From positions 1,178,001 through 1,242,000 of the forward strand of contig JAKJHU010000054.1 of the NCBI GenBank assembly GCA_022316685.1: a stretch of DNA of 64,000 nt, read 5' to 3'. Position 1 is the first letter of the stretch; every line of letters starts with the position of its first letter. The translations under genes were made by a program, and so were the position numbers. The stretch is from Progne subis subis (lineage: Eukaryota > Chordata > Aves > Passeriformes > Hirundinidae). The notes below the pieces were generated by a model. That model did no database searches. It was not told where the DNA came from and saw only the letters and a program-made list of their open reading frames with translations. Shown here one piece after another: positions 1 through 11,200 of this stretch.

Positions 1-236
1 GTAGGGAACGTGTCAGTATGCTTTGCATGCCTGATGGAGAAGGTGCTATTTAAAAACTGGCATTTTGTGTTAGTGAAGGATCTCTGGCTTAGTGAAAAAG
101 TAGCTTTGTCTAATGAAGATGAGCAGGAAGGTCAGTTTGTGTAAATGGAAGCGTGCTGGGGTGGAGAGTGAGCGTGGGTCAGACACTTGGAGCTGAGAGA
201 ACACAGGGACGTGACGCAGCTTCTCCCTGTGTCCAG

Positions 237-2509
237 AAAGCCCCGGTGTGGGAGATCACGGGCGCAGAGTTCTCCAAGGCCGAGGCTCACACCGCTGACG
301 GGATCTCCATCCGCTTCCCGCGCTGCACCCGCATCCGCGACGACAAGGACTGGCAGACGGCCACCAACCTGCAGCAGCTCAAGGTGGGGCAGCGCGGGCA
401 GGCAGCTCCTGATGGCACCTTCCACTCTCCCTTCGTGCCAGGGAGCGATGCTGGATGGTCCTGGGAGGCTCCCCGGTCCCCTCAGCTCTTGTGTTGTTGT
501 GCCCTGTCAGAGAGGTCTCTGCTGGCACGTGGTTCCATCAGCCCTTGTGGCAGGGTGAGGAATTGCCTTCCTCGGAGGTGACCACAGGGTGAACGTGGTT
601 GGAAAAGACCTTTTGAGATCATCAAGTCCAACCTATGACCCAGCACCTCCTCATCGACTAAACCATGGCCCTGAGTGCCATGTCCAGGCTTTTTTAAACG
701 CGTCCAGGGACGGTGACTCCATCACCTCCTTGGGCAGGCCTTTATTCTCTCCCTGCTCACTCAGTTTCCTGTCAGTTGCTGAGGCATGGAGAGGCATTTG
801 GGAAGTGCCTGTGGGGCACAGGGGCCAAGTGGCACTGGCCAGGACCCCGGGGCTGCAGCTGCCCCTCATCCCCTGCGCTGAGGGGAGGGAGCCTGGTGCC
901 AGCCCTGGCACAGGGAGCTCTGTGCTCAGGGAGTTGCTGTGGTTTGGGGCTGGCAGCAGCTGCCAGGGCTGCTCGTGCCATGGAGAGCAGGAGTGATGCC
1001 AGGATCCCCCGGGGAGGAGAGGATCAAACCCTCTGCAGATGGGCCCTTCCCACAGTGGGCACCGCTCATCCCTCAGGCTCTGGCTCTGTAGCAGATGAGG
1101 ATGTGGCTCCCCTTAATGCCAGGAGAGGGGTGAATGCAGGAAGCCAGGACAGAGGTGACAGGGAAGTGACTGCAGAGAGGTGCAGGAAGAGAAAGCTTTT
1201 GAGCAAACACTTCAGGGGGCAGAAAAGCAGAGCAGTCTCTGCGTCACAGCTGGTGTCAGTGCCAGACATGATCAGTGCTGTTTCTCTGGGCAGGAGCTGT
1301 ACCAGCTCTCCAAGGAGAAGGCTGATTTCAATGTTACAGCTGGGGAGGAAGATGAGTCTACAGCTGGCAGCAGTGGAGAGAATGATGGAAATTCCAGGTC
1401 TTCCACACCTCACAGCAGTATTAAAGTCCCCCAAGCAAGTCACCTGCAAAAGCCCAGAAGGCAGAAGGTAAGATGATGGTGCTTTCAGGAAGGAGCCTGG
1501 GGCTGTGTCCTCTGTGCTTGGGGCAGGCTGGCTCTGGGTCTTTGCCTTCTTGATGATCCCACCTTTCACATGGATCTCAGGGATAATGGGAAAAGCTGTT
1601 CAGATCCTTGGTTTGGCCCAGTATGAAGTGAGTAGCCACAGCTCTGAGATGTTCTGGGATTGGGAAAAGATGGATGGAAGCAGCTCAGATGATGCTGTTC
1701 AGGTCGGTGATCCCTCTTCTCACTTCTGCAGGTCACAGCCTTTGGTGTGAGATTGTTGGCCATGAGCCAGTGTTTAATTTGATTTGGATGGAATTCAGGT
1801 GTTCAAAGGGAGGTGATTTCCAGGTGAATGGAGCTGGAACATTGAGCAGTTTCACAGAGGACAGGTGGCAGCAGCAGCCTGGCAATGGGGAAGGAGGCTG
1901 CCCCACACCACTGCCAGTAGAAAAATGTGTCTGACTAGTGACAGTAATGCAGGGATTTCCCAGAAATAGGGGAGGAAACTTTTCACTTCTGCTCTTTACT
2001 CTATCCCCCAACATTAATACACAACCAGGATCTGGACAGAGCACACACACGAGCCAAATTTCTGTTTTTAGAGAGCAAAGGAGTCATTGCATCCCCTGAG
2101 AAATCCCCAGAGAAACGAGGGGAGAAGAGAAAAGCATCCGAGATGGAGGACAACGGAAAAAAGGTACAGGACAGTGCCCAGGGCGGGCTGGGGGAGGCTG
2201 AGGCAGTTGTTGTCCGTTCACTTCCCTTCCAAGGAACGTTTTTGCCCAGGCTCTGCTTTCCTTCCCCCTCAGCAGCCACTGCTGGACATTTTCACGGGGG
2301 TGAAGCTCTACCTGGCTCCCTCGGTGAAGGACTTTGCCCGAATCCGCCGCTACTTCATCGCCTTCGACGGGGACCTGGTGGAGGAGTTCGACACGGCCTC
2401 GGCCACGCACGTGATCGGGGACATGGAGGACAACCCCGGGGCGCAGCGCGTGACGCCCAGGTGGATCTGGGAGTGCATCCGTAAGCGCAGGCTGGTGGCC
2501 CCGTGCTAG
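237..2509 (+). CDS. LIG3: DNA ligase 3, C-terminal four coding exons (5' part lies outside the window)
   Basis: Coding exons: 237-383, 1294-1467, 2074-2163 and 2273-2509 (stop TAG at 2507-2509), all phase 0, 215 residues in total. The first exon carries the end of the ligase OB-fold domain, with [12 protein letters not shown] and [18 protein letters not shown], which match vertebrate LIG3 closely. The next two encode a Ser/Glu/Lys-rich linker. The last encodes the BRCT domain (LLDIFTG at its start, [25 protein letters not shown] at the end). This is the nuclear/mitochondrial ATP-dependent ligase of base-excision, single-strand-break and alternative end-joining repair; the BRCT domain binds XRCC1, so this is the alpha-type 3' end. 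At 2074 two AGs lie in tandem (2070-2071 and 2072-2073); only the second keeps the frame. The preceding exons are not in the window. Identification is very secure. Confidence 0.96.
580..745 (-). repeat. CR1 retroposon fragment in a LIG3 intron
   Basis: The plus strand reads GGTTGGAAAAGACC, then GATCATCAAGTCCAACC and a GGTGACTCCATCACCTCC-like stretch. This is the reverse complement of the 3' part of avian CR1 non-LTR elements, so the element lies on the minus strand. It is 5'-truncated, as usual for CR1. It sits in the intron between LIG3 exons 237-383 and 1294-1467. Limits are approximate. Confidence 0.75.
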
Positions 2510-2749
2510 CACAGGCACACGGCACCTGCGGACGGGGAGGGGGAGGCTCCTCCGTGGAGGTGTGGATAGAAGGGAAACGCCCTCAGAAGTAGCTCCAGAG
2601 ATCCAGAGGAACCCCATGGAATGAATTAAAAAAGTTCTCTGAACTGCTGAACCTGTTTTCCTGCCCATACTGTAGACCACCGCCCTTATCCAGGTGCTGG
2701 TTTAGTCTCCTTGGGTTTTTAAAAGTTTGGGTATTTTTATAGATAAAGA

Positions 2750-2755
2750 AATAAA
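2750..2755 (+). terminator. LIG3: LIG3 poly(A) signal
   Basis: A canonical AATAAA lies 240 bases after the LIG3 stop codon, and a T-rich stretch follows within about 40 bases. Cleavage is expected near 2770-2785, giving a short 3' UTR (2510 to about 2780). A weaker AATTAAA-like signal at about 2625 could give a shorter form. Confidence 0.7.
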
Positions 2756-2785
2756 ACTGAAGCAGCTTCTCCTTTGCTGTCAGGA

Positions 2786-4880
2786 CTTACTTTCCAAAGG
2801 TTCTTCTCTTCCTGTTCAGGAACACAGACCAGCAGCTCCACGGGACTCTTGGCTGTGGTGCCAAGGTCATTGGTGTTGTCAGGTAATTTTTTTTTCCCCC
2901 TCCACCTCTTCTGCACCCCCCACTAAGAACATTTAAACACCTGGCTGAGGTTCAGCAGTAGCTGTAGGATCTCTGCTTGTAACAGTCAGAAACAAAGTTA
3001 ACTAAATCACATTTCAACTTTATTACAAAATTATAAACCAAACTTCTGTACCAAACTAGTAAGTTTAACTGTCATAGTACCAGAGGATTTAATAGTGAAT
3101 AACATGCCCTTTCAAGTAGAATATTAACTTTTAAACTCTTTAAACAATGTACAGTGTACATAAAGCACATAAATATTTCCATTTACTTTATTAGTTCAGA
3201 ACATTATATTCCTTTGGATCATTAATCAGTTTCCTCCAGGTTATTTTCCTTTAAGAACAACTCACTCATATCCGTAAGTAGAGAATCCATTTCTCCAAGG
3301 GTAACAAGAAGAGTCCTCCCTTCACAAAGCACATTTTGGAGTCACAGGGTGGGTGGATCTTCTCATCCCTAAAACTGCAGGCATCCAGCTGCAGCTTGAT
3401 TTATCTGCTGTAGAAAATAAGCCTGCCCTCGACAAGGAAAAGTACATCTATCCATAAGGGAATCGTCTTCTTCCTGCTCAATTCTCCCAGCCCTGAGTTT
3501 ATTGAAAAATGATAATGTGAATTTTCACAGTGAATTTCCTAACTGAGGCTGTTCAGTACTTTTTGTATTCCTGCAGCTCTTGGAGGTCCCTGTGCCCTCT
3601 CCAGAGCAAACAGAGTCACTTCTTACCTGCCCTTTTCTCTGTCACCATGCATTGACTTGTTCAGTTTGTTCACACAATGGATCTGTTAAACCTTAAGTCA
3701 AAGATTAAAGAACAGCCTGACCTGGGACAGCTACAACTCAGAATGCTGAGTTCAGTGAGCTGCAGCAGTTTTGTGGAGTTCTGAGCCCGCCTCAGTGAGA
3801 AATCCATGGCTCTGCTGCCCTCCTGAGCCCTGGATTTCTCCTCTCAGGAGCTGTTTTGGCTGCAGCTCCCTGCAGCTGAGCTGCTGCTCCTGGCAGCGTC
3901 CCTGCTCAGAACACACGAGGTCAGTGCGCTGTTGCCATCACTCCCCCTGCACTGGAGCTTTGGTGCTGTCCCTGCAGCTGCACTCAGGAGCTGTGAGGGG
4001 ACTCAGTGGCTCTGCTGTTTTCGGGCTGAACACGGCGCCATCCCCTCCCCAGAGCAGCCAGGAAAGCTCTGCCCTGCACTGCGGGCACCACGCTGCTGAG
4101 GCTTGGCTGTGGTGCCCTGGATGCCTGCAGGCCACTGAGGGGAAAATTCACCAGTTACAATTACTCAGCAAGAACTGCCAGGCCTCTCCAGCTGAACACA
4201 TGGAGAGCTGTCAGGGACCAGGCCACAGCCCCTGTCCCCACCCTCACCAGCAGAAAGGAGATAACTGCCTTTGATAAGCCGTGGAAGGTAACAGAAATGT
4301 AAAACTCAGCCCTGGCGAGGATGGGGGAAGCTGATCTGCAGTGGAGATTGCTCATGGATCGAAGAGATGATTCCCTTCTGAAAAAAGAAAAAGTCACCTG
4401 TACTTAAATATGATTGTGTAGCAGTGGAGTCATCACTCCGGTGCAGCTCTGTGATTTCCTCACTAAACCCCGGCAGACTCGAGCCTTGGATTTGTAACTC
4501 AGCAAGTGGGGGCAGCTCAGTTTGAGCCCCACCTCTGGCACGTGCTGTGAAGTCAAAGTAGACAAAATCAAACCAGAAACCTCCCTCTGGCACAGAAACA
4601 AGAACCCAGCACACAGCGCAAGGCTGAGCCTTCCCAGCTTCCCTCCCCAACAGTTTTCAATGATACAAAGACAACCTTGATATGAAATCACACATTTTCC
4701 CACAATTGCACTAGGGGGGAATTCGGGAAAGCAGGGGCGGTCTGCCTGTCCTGCAAACATAACAATTTTACATTAAATTAAAAATGAAAGCAAAATTAAC
4801 AAGCACAGTGACATTGTATTCTTCGAAAATCAACTTGTTGCTGGGCGTAGCCTGAGCAGCAAAACAAAGGACACTTTTTG
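2786..4880. other. Interval between the convergent LIG3 and RFFL 3' ends; possible long RFFL 3' UTR
   Basis: I see no coding exon here. The stretch from about 3000 to 3700 is AT-rich and lacks recognisable repeats; 3770-4290 is richer in GC. A minus-strand AATAAA at 3019-3024 could end a long RFFL 3' UTR that would fill this interval. The open frames in it (for example 3771-4274 plus) show no conserved domain and are probably chance. Confidence 0.5.
3019..3024 (-). terminator. RFFL: Candidate distal poly(A) signal of RFFL
   Basis: TTTATT on the plus strand gives AATAAA on the minus strand, about 2.2 kb past the RFFL stop codon. Mammalian RFFL has a long 3' UTR, so a distal site is plausible. 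If used, the RFFL transcript would end about 240 bases from the LIG3 end. This is inference from the hexamer and its AT-rich surroundings only. Confidence 0.35.
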
Positions 4881-4894
4881 AGACCCCAGTTCAC

Positions 4895-4900
4895 TTTATT
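4895..4900 (-). terminator. RFFL: Proximal poly(A) signal of RFFL
   Basis: TTTATT on the plus strand is a minus-strand AATAAA, 322 bases past the RFFL stop codon at 5222-5224. Cleavage is expected near 4875-4885. Confidence 0.6.
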
Positions 4901-5221
4901 ATTCAGAGGGAAACACAAAGCCTCTGGAGCTGATCTTCCTAGTGGAAAGCCGGGCGTCCATCTGTCCTTAAATTATCCTAGGATGGAGGCGGTTAATGAT
5001 TGCTGGCAATGAGCTCCAAGGAGTCCAGGCACTGTGGTGTAAAGCACGATGGCGGCATGAGCAGAGTCGGGCATGGCTTGAGCAGAGCAGCGTTCCCCTG
5101 GCCTCCTCCTTCCCTCCCTTGCAGCGGGGCCGTGCTAATCTCCAAGGTGACTACCGGCAGGGATGTTGGCCCCTTCCCTAAGAGCACTGAGGCTTTAAGG
5201 CACAGCAGCCCAGAGCCCCCT

Positions 5222-8200
5222 TTATGTCCTGAAGACGTGCACGGCCCTGATGACGTACTGGCGGCAGATGGGGCACTCGCTCATGCGCTTCCCACACTTG
5301 GTGCACGTCACCATGTGCCCGCACTCCAGCAGCACACAGTCGATGGCAGCGTCCATGCAGATCCTGCACAGGTTGTCCTCCGTGCTGGGGGGCCCGGCAG
5401 CACCTGAGGGACAGGAGAGCACCCATGGGTCACACAAAGGGAGGTGGCGGTGCGATCACAGTTGGCTCTGCCCGAGGGATTCCCTAAGGGACAAGGTCTG
5501 CAAGCGAATTCCTCTTGTGGCTGCTCCATCGGCTGGCAAGGAGCAGTTTTAGCTTTGGCACAGCAATTTCTGTGAGATGGAAACAGGTATCACTGAGGTT
5601 CTCAGTGATGAGGCAAATGAAGCAACACGGGTCTCTCTTCCCAAGTAACAGCACAAGAGGAAATGATCTCAGGCTGTGCCAGGGAAGTTTAGATAGAAAT
5701 TTTTCTTGATATCCATTTTCAAAAGGGTTGTCAAGCTCTAAACAGGCTGCTCAGGGCTGTGGTGGCATAAACAACCCTGAGGGGGGTTAAAAGCCATGCA
5801 GATGTGGCATTTGGGGACATGGTTTAGGGGTGGCCTTAGCAGTGCTGGTTGGACTGGATCCTGGAGGGTTTTTCCCAATAAACAACTCCATGATTAAGGA
5901 TCTCACTCACCTGTTTGATCGTCAGTGTCCAAAACTGCAACAGAACAAGAGAGGGATTTGGTGAGAATATGAAAAGCTGGTAGAGCAGTGTAACCAGGCA
6001 GGGGCTGAAAGCCTGAGGGAGTTGCTAAACCAAAACTGCTTTTTGCTGATCACCATGGCAGGCTCAGGCTGGGCTCTGATCGGGACAGGTTCAACAACTG
6101 ACAAGAACTTTCTCCCACACTGAGCTTGCGGAACAGTTCAAGCTTCCCAGAGATAAGGGATCCAAAGGGACGTCTCAATTTTTAAGACAGCCTTGGAATG
6201 TCTGCAGTTTGGCTCCCCAGTGCTGCACCTGCAGCAGCCCCTTGTGCCAGTTCCTCTGCTGTTACACAACCACCAAGTGACTGAACACAGACACACAGTG
6301 AGTGACAGAAAAGGAGAAATTGCATCAAAAGCACAAGGTAATGAAAGAATATAACCCCAAAGCTGCTGTCTTAAATCTTGGATCACCCACAGAAGACAAA
6401 GCCTAGAGAGATGTGTTTAAGAAAACACCACTTTGGACAGCACTGAGAAACAAATGTATGAAATCAAAGTGTTAAAGTAAGTTTCTCTCGGAAGTAATTT
6501 ACAAATGTGTGTCTTTTTTAAGAAATCCCCTGGAGGTGCAAACTGGCACCTGGAAAAATCAAGCCAGATATATTCTCTATGCACCTGTGTCCCCTCACAG
6601 CCACCTGCGCAGGCCCAGCACGTGCAGCAGGAACGCTGGTGTGAGAGTGAAACCCCAGCTACCCCACAGTTGGGCAGCCCCTGGGAGCCACTGCTCTGAG
6701 CACATGTACTCAATCTCCCAGCTGCTCTCAGTTTCCTGCCTGGGCAGGGCTTTGCCAGGACCACGACCTGAGAGATAAGAGCTCAGCACATCCAGTTGTG
6801 TCAGCTCCTTTCACTATGTACAAGACCCCCTTCCTCCTCGTTTTACTGCACCAGAAATGTAAGGCAAGTTCTATTTCCTCGTACAGCTGTCTGTAAAAAG
6901 GCTAAACCCGGAGAACAGGCACATGTTTGCCAAGTTTCTCACCCAGATGCTGAAGGTCCTTCTCTCTGTAGAGGCGAGTGACCCTCTCCAGCAGCTCCCA
7001 CTTCTCACAGCAGCCTTTGTAGTTGACGAAGTTGCGGGCGAGGATTTCCTTCAGCTGCCGCACGGAGAGCGCGTTGATGTCCCCGACGCTCGTCAGGTCG
7101 GACAGGGAGGCCTTCCTGCCCAGCACCAGGTTATCCTCGGAGTCACTAGACTGGGAGGGAGCAAAGACACAATCATTCTTGCCCTCAACACCTGGAACTA
7201 CTATTTCAATCAACTTTCAGCATGTGCGTTAGCAGGTGTTCAGGTCTGGATGTACAGAGAAGTGGCTGCTCTGAATTAGTCTATCAGAAACACAAATCTT
7301 GAGATAAAACTCAATAATTTCTGCTATGGTGTCCAAGTTCTTTCTGCCCGTGGAGGACAAGATGATGCCACAGAAGGGGTTGATGGGGTTTGGCCAGTCT
7401 CAGTTACTGTTCACCTCTGGTAGCAAATCCAGGCCAGGAAACCCTGTCCCTGGTGTTCCCTTCCATTTCAGGACACACAAACCTCTATCTCATCCTCCTG
7501 CTGCTGCTTCTTCTGCTGCATTCTCAGCTGCTGTTCCACAGGCTGGGCTCGGAGGCACGTGACCATTGGCCTGGAAGAGGAAATAGAGCTTTCACCAGCT
7601 GTGGGTTTCTGGAGGGAGATCAACTCCAGGGCAGTGCCGCTGCTGTCCCTGAGCGCTGCAAGGACACGGGCAGGACAAGGCACAAGCCAGGCACACCCAC
7701 AGAAGGTTCTCCCTGTGCAGCACTCACACAAAGGAACACTTGCTGAAGCTGAACCTTGAGAGTCTCAGTACAGAACTCCAGGCTGGATCAGACCATATTT
7801 GCACACCAAATTTGTACGTGTCTATCTGCAGTCCTTCCCTGAGGGCTACACTGTGCTGTGACAGAGCTCCCAGTGCAAGGCTCTGCAGAACCCTCCTGTA
7901 ACAGAGCTCAGCTCCTCAGTGACCAGGCAAACACCTCCTCAGGTGGGGTCTGCAGTGGGCAGACAGGGGACTCTGAGTGAGGGAGCAGCAACGACAGAGC
8001 TGGAGAAGAAAAGCTGAGCAGCTGCTCTGAACGCTCAATCAAATGAGCAGTGTAATTTCAGCTGACTCACCCCCAGCAGCCACTGCTCCCTCCGGTTTCC
8101 TACTGACAAAGAGACTGTAATGTTACCATCCCACTGATCCAAGTGGGGACTTGTTAATATTTACAGAGCCCGAGAGTAACAATCAGGATCAAAGAGCCTG

Positions 8201-11200
8201 AACTGCAGCAGGATGTCCAGACAAGTACAGACAAGAAGCTGAAATGTATCATGGGGCAGTGAGGGAAGACAGCAGAGCGGGTTAAAACTGGAAAACCAAG
8301 GAATGAAAATGCCTTTTAATGATTTGTATAAAAGACTCTCCCAGGAGAACTCTTCTTTTGAACTAGATATATCTGCTGAGGAAGCAGAAGGTACACACAT
8401 TTTCACAGCTCTGGCCCACGGGGAACTGAATACACCCATTAACTTTGTAATAGGACAAGGAGCAGATGTCAAACACTGAGTAAACTTTCCTTAGCAGAGA
8501 GAAGAAAGACAAACAAAGCAAGGTCAATAAAAAATAATTAAGCTCAAATGCCACTGCCAAGGTTCATCAGAACTGCAGGTTCATCATAAACCAAGATTCA
8601 ACACCAGACTCGGGATTTGTCTTCTATTGATCTGAGTGGAGGAGACACCAAAAACCTCACACACCCCCCAACACCTCTGATCAGTTCCAGCTCCAAAACT
8701 GCTTCAGACTGTGCTTGTTATCTGGCACAGGAGTTAAAGAACAGTATCACCCACTTAATTACACCTACAGACACCTGCCAGAAACCATCAGCAAGTACCA
8801 AAGGAAGCAGTCACAGGAGCAGCTTATAGCAATGGAAGCGTGGACCAGAGCACCAGAGAAAACACACCCAAAAGCACTGATGATATTCTGAGAGTGAACG
8901 CTCGATATATTCAGCACTGCCCACCAAATTCAAGTCCATAAGGAATGGCACAGTGAAGTTACGGACAGCAACTCATGGCTTTACACAGCAAAAGCACATG
9001 CAACATCCTAGTAGTTAATCCAAAACCAGAGATGAATGAGATTGCATAAGATGGTTGTGGCCAGAGCCTGTACCTGTTGGTGTTCCTGAGCTTCTGAACT
9101 TGAGATGGGATCTGCAGACACTGAGGACTCATCGTGTGAGGTAGGAGAGGCCGGGTTGGCTGGGGGGTGACTCACAAAGTCTTGCTGGCCAGGGGCACTG
9201 GTATTAAATGTGTTTGTTCTTATCTGATCTTCCTGGGTAATTGCAAGCTGCTGGCCAAGGATCAGGAATACCAGGTCCTCCTTTTCACGACAGAACTCCG
9301 TGGAAATCTCATGGAGCGCCAAGTAATCCCGCAGATCCTTCACCTTCATCTTGATCAGCTCCTCCCGCTGAAAAGCCGTGGCTCGGAAGCGCTGGCAGAG
9401 GTGGCAGAGCAGGGGCCCACCCTCGGGCTGGTTTGAGCAGGACGTGCAAAAGTTCTTCTTACAGTCCAGGCAGATGTGCTGGGAAAGAGAGGGGAAGGAA
9501 TCAGAGCCAGCCCGTGCCCTGTGCCCGCAGCGCTTCCCTCCCGGCTGCGGCTGCTCTCAAAGCACAACCAAAACCTTCCAGTCCCTGAAAAAGCACCAAG
9601 GTTTTCACACTTTTTGGCAACCCATGTCTCTAGAGGAGGAAAAGGATTGATCCCCGAGCAATCAGCAGGTTTCTCAGTTCTTAGAGAAGCCCCATTCCCA
9701 CTCCATTTACCCAGAATGAAACGTGATATCCTGACAAGATTCCCTCACATGACAGGAATTTTCTGCACCTGCTCATGCAGTTTAATCCAAAGGAAATCAG
9801 GAGATTGAGGCAGCAGACTTGTAAGTGAATTCCAGCTAGTTGTGCACATTGTCCTGTGCATTAGGAAGCTCCAGCATTGAAGGGAACTATTTAAAAACAT
9901 TCTCTTTCACAAATACCTGCTATGAATGACCTTCCACCCCCTTTCTTTTCCCCACCAATTTGCTGCAATCACGGAATGAATCTTTGTTTCACCATAAGAT
10001 GGACAGGGAACAGCAAGGTCTCACAGTCATCAAAGAATCAGACATTTATTTATACAAAAATAACTTATTTTGAAAACAATACGCTTACTTTATACCAGAT
10101 AGTGCTGGACAGAAAGTGTTGGAAGCAGTTTTGGAAATATTATGTCCCAGACAGTTAAAAACTTTACTGATTAAACGCTGTTGTTAAATATTTGTATTTG
10201 ATACTGTTCAGATCTGTCAACTCAGGGCTTGATTTTCAGCAGTTCCAAGCACTCACAGTCCATGCTGACTTCTGCAGAAACTTGACTGCTCAACCCTTTG
10301 GAAAGGCAAATTCTACATTCAGAATAGGAAGAGCAGCAGAACAGCCACGTTACGTGCCTGCTGAAAAGTCCTGAGGGAAGAAAGAAGTGGTTTCAGTGCT
10401 GGCTAAAAATGTTCATTCACAGCCTCAGAGAAACCAAGCGGCTCTGTGACATCCTGACATCCTGATCTTTCAGAGCTGTGCAAGGAAGAACACACAGGTG
10501 GAGCTGAAGAAGTAATAAATGCAAACTCAAAGACAAAAATCTGGTTTATGAACTGCTCTAGTGATTGAAGAACATCCCAGCTGAAAGAAAGCAGATGTTG
10601 CTCATGTTTTACAGGGTGAAAATACACAGCTTGCTTACAAAAGCTCTTTCTGTTGCCCTTTTGAGCCTGAAACCCTCCCTGCTCCCCACTTAACACCTCA
10701 GGCCTCTCATTTACAGCCTGTACTACACTCACAGTGACGCTTTCTGGAAAAAAATCCCCATTTCCTGCTCAAGCATTTTAAGACATGAAAATTTCTACCA
10801 GAGAGAAACTCTTGAAACCTCATCTCAAAACTGCTGTTTGGGGGCCTGCCAAGGACAAGTGACTTTCACCAATCACAAAGCAAGGCAGGAAGGGCAATTT
10901 CCACAGAACATCCAGTTTGGAGGAGTTTTCCTTAACTTCGTCACCATAGAAAAAAAATTAGTACGTAATTGACTCTTTGTGACCCTGTGATTGCAGGAGC
11001 AATCCTGTTCCTCGGGAAATTTTCAGGGCAGAGACAGGAACTCATGGCTGTGTGTGCCTGGAGCAGGGGAACAAAACAAATCCACAAAGGCAGAGAAGTG
11101 GAAAATAACCCCGTTGGTAGCACTTGCCCTCTGAATCCCCCATGGGAGCAATCAGAAGAACTGAGATTAAAAAACCCCAACAACACAAACACTGCATTAA

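Noticed and set aside
2072..2073. First AG of the tandem acceptor in LIG3 (exon from 2072)
   Set aside because: It shifts the frame into an unrelated sequence; the exon from 2074 keeps phase 0 and a family-like linker.
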